A stretch of DNA of 18,498 nucleotides from Pseudomonadota bacterium (GTDB taxonomy: Bacteria > Desulfobacterota > Desulfovibrionia > Desulfovibrionales > Desulfovibrionaceae), in NCBI GenBank assembly GCA_023411815.1, contig JAEYOJ010000058.1, forward strand, positions 1 to 18,498. Reading direction: 5' to 3'. The notes under the pieces were generated by a model. That model made no database searches. It had not been told where the DNA came from and worked only from the letters and a program-made list of their open reading frames with translations. Below, piece by piece: positions 14,631 through 18,498 of this stretch (positions are counted from its first letter, which is position 1; every line of letters starts with the position of its first letter). The position numbers and the translations under genes were made by a program.

Positions 14631-15521
14631 CTATCCTCCGCCTGCCGCGCGCAGCCTGGCCTGCATGGCGGGAACCTCGAATTCATAGGCCTCGCCGTGC
14701 GATAGGTAGACCATTTCCACGGGCAGATCCGCCTTCGCCACGGCGCGCTTGAAGTCCTCCAGAGGCGACTTGAAGACGGTGTAATCGTTGTAGTGGATGG
14801 GTATCGCCGTGTGCGGATGGATGATGCGCACGGCCTCGACGCCTTGTTTGGCGTCCATGGTTACGGTGAGCAGCCCAAGGATCTTTGTCCCGCCCAGATG
14901 GAACAATCCGAGGAAAATGTCCGGGTAGCGCTTCGGTATCTCCTTGAGCTCGTCAATGAGCAGCGTGTCGCCGGAGATGTACATGCTGTAGAGCGTTTCG
15001 CTGCCAGGCATTCCGAATTCGAGCATGCTGCCCATAACCTGCGGGAGCAGGGCGGCCAGCGGCCCAGGTGCGTGCCTGCCGGGCATCGAGGTCACGCGCA
15101 TGCGGGCTTCGCCTTTGGAAACATCGACCGAATCCCAGGTGTTCAGGCTGTGCAGGTTGCGGAAGCCCTTGTGATGCAGGGCCCGCGTTGCGTGTGGGGT
15201 GGTGATTATTGGCAGGTCCTTGTTCAGACGCTCGGCAGCGATATGATCGAAGTGATCGCCATGGTAGTGTGAAAGGAGGCATATATCCAGGGGCGGCAGC
15301 TCTTCGATTTCCAGGGCAGGATTGGTGAGCCGTCTGGAAGTCAGGCCGTAGCCCAGATGTGCGTGGTCGCCGGCATGGAGGAAATTCGGGTCGGTGAGGA
15401 TGGTGAAGCCGGCGTAGCGGATGACGACCGTGGCCGTGCCTACGAAAAGCACGGAACCGTGGGAAAAGTCCGGCGTCGCGCTCCTGGCTGAGAAGAGTTT
15501 CAAGGCATGAACCTTGGACAT
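14631..15521 (-). CDS. UlaG-like MBL-fold metal-dependent hydrolase
   Basis: This 296-residue cytosolic protein has a complete metallo-beta-lactamase fold. Early beta strands read GSVLFVGTATVVIRYAGFTILTDP. The metal motif is SHYHGDHFDH (His85, His87, Asp89, His90). Further ligands are in GRHAPG, the YISGDT stretch (Asp) and a C-terminal PIHYNDY. No signal peptide is present, unlike the RomA-like protein at 2815-3933. AAGGAG 6 bases before the ATG at 15521 supports the start. The UlaG-like superfamily includes lactonases and phosphodiesterases, so the substrate is open. It is convergent with the exported-protein gene and divergent from rubredoxin. Confidence 0.8.
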   Translation of the reverse strand: MSKVHALKLFSARSATPDFSHGSVLFVGTATVVIRYAGFTILTDPNFLHAGDHAHLGYGLTSRRLTNPALEIEELPPLDICLLSHYHGDHFDHIAAERLNKDLPIITTPHATRALHHKGFRNLHSLNTWDSVDVSKGEARMRVTSMPGRHAPGPLAALLPQVMGSMLEFGMPGSETLYSMYISGDTLLIDELKEIPKRYPDIFLGLFHLGGTKILGLLTVTMDAKQGVEAVRIIHPHTAIPIHYNDYTVFKSPLEDFKRAVAKADLPVEMVYLSHGEAYEFEVPAMQARLRAAGGG

Positions 15522-15677
15522 GGCGGCTCCTTCAATATCCCCTCCAAGTTTGCTCCCGCCCCTCGGTTGACCTTACGGTCCAGTGTTGTTTCATGTCCGT
15601 GGGGAACATACGTTCAACCGGACCGCACTTGCTTCGGATCTGCCGGTTCTTTGCAACCTGCCCATTGCCCCGCGTGC

Positions 15678-15759
15678 CAGGGTTGTCGGTTTGGCGACAG
15701 GCAGCTTCCCGCCTACTGGGCTATCGTCTTTGCAGGCTACGCCAACCCTGCTGCTTGGC
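15678..15759 (+). ncRNA. Candidate structured RNA with competing helices
   Basis: Arms CAGGGTTG (15678-15685) and CAACCCTG (15743-15750) form a perfect 8-base closing helix over 57 bases that contain at least one small hairpin (AGGC 15699-15702 with GCCT 15711-15714). An alternative hairpin GCCAA (15741-15745) / TTGGC (15755-15759) uses bases of the closing helix, so the two folds exclude each other, as in riboswitches. It could lie in the rubredoxin leader or, read on the other strand, in the UlaG-like leader. I cannot match it to a known class. The rest of 15522-15820 holds no gene. Confidence 0.3.
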
Positions 15760-15820
15760 AATCCCTCCAGCCTGAACATGGGAGCAGTTTTCTCGATATC
15801 CTTTTTTATGAAGTCTATTA

Positions 15821-15849
15821 TTGACGGACCTTGCGTTTTTTGAAATATA
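15821..15849 (+). promoter_or_regulatory. Likely promoter of the rubredoxin gene
   Basis: TTGACG (15821-15826) is followed after 17 bases by AATATA (15844-15849), a good -35 with a moderate -10, about 64 bases before the rubredoxin start. An AT palindrome AATAATTATT lies at 15870-15879, downstream of the start site, where an oxidative-stress or metal repressor could sit; it does not match a full PerR or Fur box. Confidence 0.45.
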
Positions 15850-15912
15850 GATAAGAATGAAAACTAACCAATAATTATTTAGAGATATGGCCAGACTAAA
15901 AGGAGGATTAAA

Positions 15913-16071
15913 ATGCACAAATGGAAATGCCCTTGTGGTTACGTGTATGATCCCGAAGAGGGTGACCTCGAACATGGCGTCCAACCAGGGACGAGTTTTG
16001 AAGACCTGCCCGAGGATTGGGTTTGTCCGTGGTGCGGAGCGGAGAAGGAGTACTTCGAGGATGTAGGGTAA
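15913..16071 (+). CDS. Rubredoxin with a shortened first cysteine knuckle
   Basis: A 52-residue rubredoxin, a cytosolic one-electron carrier holding a single iron on four cysteines. AAAAGGAGG lies 6 bases before the ATG. The family pattern is clear: CGYVYDPEEGD, PGTSFEDLPEDWVCPWCGA. The four cysteines are Cys6, Cys8, Cys38 and Cys41. Unusually the first knuckle is KCPCGY, with one residue between the cysteines instead of the two in the common CxxCGY, while the second is the normal CPWCG. The bases at 15928-15936 read TGC CCT TGT without ambiguity. It heads the gene group with the selenoperoxiredoxin and persulfide dioxygenase and is a plausible electron donor for peroxide reduction. Confidence 0.9.
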   Translation: MHKWKCPCGYVYDPEEGDLEHGVQPGTSFEDLPEDWVCPWCGAEKEYFEDVG

Positions 16072-16206
16072 AATCCCGCTTTCGCGGACCGCACGGGCTT
16101 GAATGCTTGTCGTCCGAATCAGCCGCTTGAACGGCTCGATTTAGATATTCAAGCAGTTGAGAAATATGGGGCTGGTAGATAATCGGTCCGATCCAAGGAG
16201 GAAGCC

Positions 16207-16923
16207 ATGACCAAGATGAAAGATGGATGCGTAGTCCCGGCCAAAGGGCCGATTCATCCGGAGCAGCAGGAAACGTCTCAAGAAACGCAACGGAAAATGA
16301 AGGAGAAGATCAACATGACTGCTCGAGTAGGCAAGACGGCACCTGATTTCGAGGCCAGCGCATTCACGCGCAAGGGATTCGAGAACATAAAGCTGTCTGA
16401 CTATCGCGGTAAATGGGTCGTGCTTTGCTTTTATCCCGGAGACTTCACCTTCGTCTGACCCACCGAGCTTGCGGCGGTCGCCGTGAAGCATGACGAATTG
16501 GAAAAGCTCGGGGTTCAATTTTTGGCCGTGAGCACCGACAGCCGATTCTCCCATAAGATCTGGCAAGAGGAAGAGCTGTCGAAAATGATTCCGGGCAGTG
16601 TTCCTTTCGCCATGCTCTCGGATCAAGGTGGAAAAATTGGTCAAATATACGGAGTGTACGATGACGAAGCCGGGGTGGATATCCGCGGACGCTTCCTTAT
16701 CGATCCAGACGGCGTGATTCAGGGCATGGAGGTCATGACTCCGCCGGTCGGCCGAAACGTCTCGGAGCTCATCCGGCAGGTCATGGCTTTCCAACATGTG
16801 CGCGCCACTGGTGAAGTCACGCCGTCTGGTTGGCGGCCGGGCAAGCCCACGCTCAAGCCCTCCCCGGAACTGGCGGGCAAGGTCTGGAAGGAGTGGAAAG
16901 TGGACAACGCCTCCGAGGAATAG
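16207..16923 (+). CDS. Selenocysteine-containing peroxiredoxin (in-frame UGA)
   Basis: Reading TGA 16456-16458 as selenocysteine gives one 238-residue AhpC/Prx1-type peroxiredoxin that reduces peroxides in the cytosol. The frame continues across the TGA without a shift: FYPGDFTFV-U-PTELAAV is the peroxidatic motif of 2-Cys peroxiredoxins (FYPxDFTFVCPTE) with Sec84 replacing the catalytic Cys. Downstream are LAVSTDSRFSHKIW, VPFAMLSDQ, RGRFLIDPDGVIQ and VGRNVSELIRQ. The resolving-cysteine site (usually EVCPxxW) is EVTPSGW, Thr205. AAGGAGG 5 bases before ATG 16207 supports this start; a second good start at 16315 (AAGGAG upstream) would drop a 36-residue Lys/Gln-rich leader containing Cys8. The next gene begins 15 bases after the stop. 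Confidence 0.9.
16456..16489 (+). promoter_or_regulatory. UGA recoding site with bacterial SECIS hairpin
   Basis: Right after the UGA, bases 16467-16475 (GCUUGCGGC) pair with 16480-16489 (GCCGUGAAGC), one G bulged at 16485, leaving the loop GGUC (16476-16479). The loop begins 18 bases after the UGA, inside the range known for bacterial SECIS elements. Its GGU matches the apical G-U of the E. coli fdhF element that SelB recognises. The hairpin lies wholly inside the coding region, as in bacteria. Confidence 0.8.
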
Positions 16924-16938
16924 GCAAGGAGCGCCGGA

Positions 16939-18330
16939 ATGTACTTCAAGCAGATAGCAGTGCCGGGCCTGGGTTGCTTCTCCTACGTCATTGGATGCCC
17001 TGCCGCTGGGTCCATGGCCGTAGTGGACCCAAAGCGCGACATCCAGGACTATTTGAGCATCGCTCAGGATGAAGGCATGCGCATCACGCATGTCATCGAA
17101 ACCCATGTGCACGCGGACCACGTGAGTGGCAACCGTGAACTGCACGAAGCCACGGGTGCGGACATCTATTTCCACGAAAGCGCGCCCGTGGAGTTCGGCC
17201 ACAAGACTTTGCGAGAGGGTGACATCATCGAGATCGGCGCCGCACGCATGGAGGTGCTTCACACCCCGGGGCACACGCCCAATTCCATCTCGCTCCTGGT
17301 CACGGACAAGATGCGTTCGCCCGAGCCAGCGATGATCCTGACAGGTGATCTACTTTTTGTTGGTGACATTGGCCGTCCGGATCTCCCGGGCAGTGAAATC
17401 CTCGATGAGCAGATCAGGAATCTCTATGAGAGCCTGTATGTAAAGCTTGCCGCCTTCCCCGACCACATGGAGGTCTACCCTGCTCACGGCCAGGGCTCCC
17501 TGTGCGGTCGAGGCATGAGCGCGAAGCAGAACAGCACGTTGGGCTACGAGCGCCGGGCGAACCCCATGCTCCGCTTCAACTCGTTCGAGGAGTTCCGCAA
17601 CGAGGTGCTGGGCCAATTCCCGGTCCGACCAAAGAGTTTCAGCCATATCATCGGCACGAACATGGCCGGTGCGCCGCTCACTGACCGCTGCCCACTTGAG
17701 CGGTCTCTTACTCCCGAGCAGTTCGAGCGGGCCATGAACGAAGGCATGGTGGTCATCGACACTCGCGATGCAGGGGCTTTCGGCGGGTTTCATATCCCCG
17801 GCAGCCTGAATATCGGCTTCGAGAAGCAGCTGGCCAACTGGGTTGGAATGGCCGTGGAGCCCGGATCCGACATTCTTCTCGTGGTGGAGAACCGCGAGCG
17901 TTATGAAGAGATGCGCCGCGAGTTTCTGCGTATAGGCTACGATCAGGTGCACGGCTGGCTGGCCGGCGGTATATCGGCCTGGGTTCTCAGCGGTAGGCCC
18001 GTGGAAAGCCTGTCTCAGATATCGGCCGCCGAACTCAGGAAGATGCTGGATGCCGGTGCGATCCATCACCTTCTGGACGTGCGGACGCCGGCTGAGTGGA
18101 CAGGCGGCCGCCTTCCCAAGGCGCGGCACATACCGCTCATGAATGTGCTCGATGGTGCGGGAGCCGGTCTGGATTTGCCAAAGGATGACGACATCGTTGT
18201 TACCTGCGGCTCCGGCTATCGCTCCAACATAGCGGCAAGTCATCTGCAGGGCCAGGGTTACTCCAAAGTCCGCTCTCTAGCCGGAGGTTTCCTGGCTTGG
18301 GCGCGGGCTGGCAATCCAGTGGTCCGATAA
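16939..18330 (+). CDS. Persulfide dioxygenase-like MBL protein with two rhodanese domains
   Basis: The 463-residue protein joins an ETHE1-type metallo-beta-lactamase domain (about 1-230) to two rhodanese domains, the layout of CstB-like persulfide-oxidising enzymes. Metal and catalytic ligands are visible: THVHADHVSG (His56, His58, Asp60, His61), TPGHTPNS (His112), LTGDLLF (Asp137) and YPAHGQG (His183), with GRPDL. The first rhodanese domain (about 255-360) has VENRER where the active loop should be and no cysteine, so it looks inactive. The second (about 365-463) keeps CGSGYRS with Cys423. Such enzymes oxidise glutathione- or CoA-type persulfides to sulfite and move sulfane sulfur. AAGGAG 8 bases before the ATG and a 15-base gap place it in one operon with the selenoperoxiredoxin. 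Confidence 0.85.
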   Translation: MYFKQIAVPGLGCFSYVIGCPAAGSMAVVDPKRDIQDYLSIAQDEGMRITHVIETHVHADHVSGNRELHEATGADIYFHESAPVEFGHKTLREGDIIEIGAARMEVLHTPGHTPNSISLLVTDKMRSPEPAMILTGDLLFVGDIGRPDLPGSEILDEQIRNLYESLYVKLAAFPDHMEVYPAHGQGSLCGRGMSAKQNSTLGYERRANPMLRFNSFEEFRNEVLGQFPVRPKSFSHIIGTNMAGAPLTDRCPLERSLTPEQFERAMNEGMVVIDTRDAGAFGGFHIPGSLNIGFEKQLANWVGMAVEPGSDILLVVENRERYEEMRREFLRIGYDQVHGWLAGGISAWVLSGRPVESLSQISAAELRKMLDAGAIHHLLDVRTPAEWTGGRLPKARHIPLMNVLDGAGAGLDLPKDDDIVVTCGSGYRSNIAASHLQGQGYSKVRSLAGGFLAWARAGNPVVR

Positions 18331-18347
18331 GCAATCGAAGTTGAAAG

Positions 18348-18375
18348 TAGGTCCGTGGGACGCACCACGGACCTA
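18348..18375. terminator. Perfect hairpin at the end of the selenoperoxiredoxin operon
   Basis: Perfect 11-base arms (18348-18358 and 18365-18375; TAGGTCCGTGG and its complement) with a 6-base loop lie 18 bases after the stop codon. No T run follows: the sequence passes directly into what looks like the end of an insertion sequence, which may have displaced the original T run. Confidence 0.65.
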
Positions 18376-18498
18376 GAGGCTGTTATGAACTGTAGATAGT
18401 GCTTATAGAGTGAGCATGACTCACCCAAAGCCCTATCCCACGGACGTAAGCGACGAGGAGTGGTCCTTCGTCGCACCCTATCTTACTCTTCTGCCTGA
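18376..18498 (+). mobile_element. Left end of an IS5-family insertion sequence (cut by window)
   Basis: GAGGCTGTTATGAAC at 18376-18390 resembles the terminal inverted repeat of IS5-group elements and precedes a transposase start by about 40 bases. The right end is outside the window, so the exact boundary and target duplication cannot be confirmed. Confidence 0.55.
18416..18498 (+). CDS. IS5-family transposase, N-terminal part
   Basis: From ATG 18416 the frame stays open to the window edge and encodes MTHPKPYPTDVSDEEW followed by SFVAPYLTLLP. The pattern YPTDVSDEEWxxxxPYL is typical of the N-terminal DUF4096-type domain of IS5-family transposases. Only 27 codons are visible, so the catalytic DDE residues and any frameshift cannot be judged. 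No good ribosome site is seen, as is usual for transposases. Confidence 0.7.
   Translation, partial: MTHPKPYPTDVSDEEWSFVAPYLTLLP

Noticed and set aside
15583..15843. 86-codon + strand frame in the gap before rubredoxin
   Set aside because: It has no ribosome site and overlaps the promoter and possible RNA structure; the sequence is better read as non-coding.
15870..15879. AATAATTATT as a PerR or Fur box
   Set aside because: Only a 10-base AT palindrome matches; the longer consensus of either regulator is not met, so it was left as an unassigned palindrome.
16483..16923. A separate gene starting at GTG 16483 after the TGA
   Set aside because: It has no ribosome site and begins in mid-domain; the upstream half of the same peroxiredoxin is in the same frame and ends exactly at the catalytic residue, so recoding explains both halves.
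16141..17274. Long - strand open frame of 377 codons
   Set aside because: It is a shadow of the peroxiredoxin and persulfide dioxygenase genes; the translation has no recognisable motifs and no ribosome site.
1..18498. CRISPR arrays, tRNA and rRNA genes
   Set aside because: No regularly spaced direct repeats and no tRNA- or rRNA-like segments were seen by eye; a dedicated scan was not possible.

Overview
The window reads as a GC-rich chromosomal segment of an anaerobic, selenocysteine-using bacterium, most likely a sulfate-reducing member of the Desulfovibrionales. That placement is inferred from the protein families and composition, not from a marker gene. The strongest clues are a short rubredoxin gene, a peroxiredoxin whose catalytic cysteine codon is an in-frame UGA followed by a SECIS-like hairpin, and a persulfide-dioxygenase/rhodanese protein, all on the + strand at the right end.

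Layout. 1-208: decayed tail of a methyl-accepting chemotaxis protein (MCP) running into an 83-base double-hairpin repeat. 259-1664: an O-methyltransferase (-) divergent from a TetR regulator (+), with a promoter and palindromic operator between them. 1628-3933: a two-gene - strand envelope operon, a NAPE-PLD/RomA-like metallo-beta-lactamase-fold protein followed by an alpha/beta-hydrolase lipoprotein. 3934-4524: a hairpin-rich gap holding a MITE-like element. 4525-9885: a - strand efflux locus in the order TetR, membrane-fusion protein, RND permease, with a cluster of TGCAC half-sites before the membrane-fusion gene. 10126-11871: a divergent DUF89/ARMT1-like protein. 11940-12345: an AT-rich island with one small membrane protein. 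12329-12412: a second, inverted copy of the repeat. 12566-13417: glutamate racemase. 13842-14570: an exported protein with a duplicated domain. 14631-15521: a UlaG-like metallo-beta-lactamase-fold protein (-). 15522-15912: a gap with a possible structured RNA and a promoter. 15913-18330: rubredoxin, selenoperoxiredoxin and persulfide dioxygenase/rhodanese. 18376-end: the left end of an IS5-like insertion sequence, abutting a terminator-like hairpin.

The most notable system is the rubredoxin / Sec-peroxiredoxin / persulfide-dioxygenase cluster. The peroxiredoxin ORF looks like two fragments unless UGA at 16456-16458 is decoded as selenocysteine. Read through, it gives a 238-residue protein with the motif FTFVUPTE. 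It also lacks the usual C-terminal resolving cysteine (Thr205 in its place), so its reductive half-reaction must differ from that of classical 2-Cys peroxiredoxins. The neighbours suggest a peroxide and reactive-sulfur defence module supplied by rubredoxin and/or low-molecular-weight thiols or persulfides; that functional link is inference.
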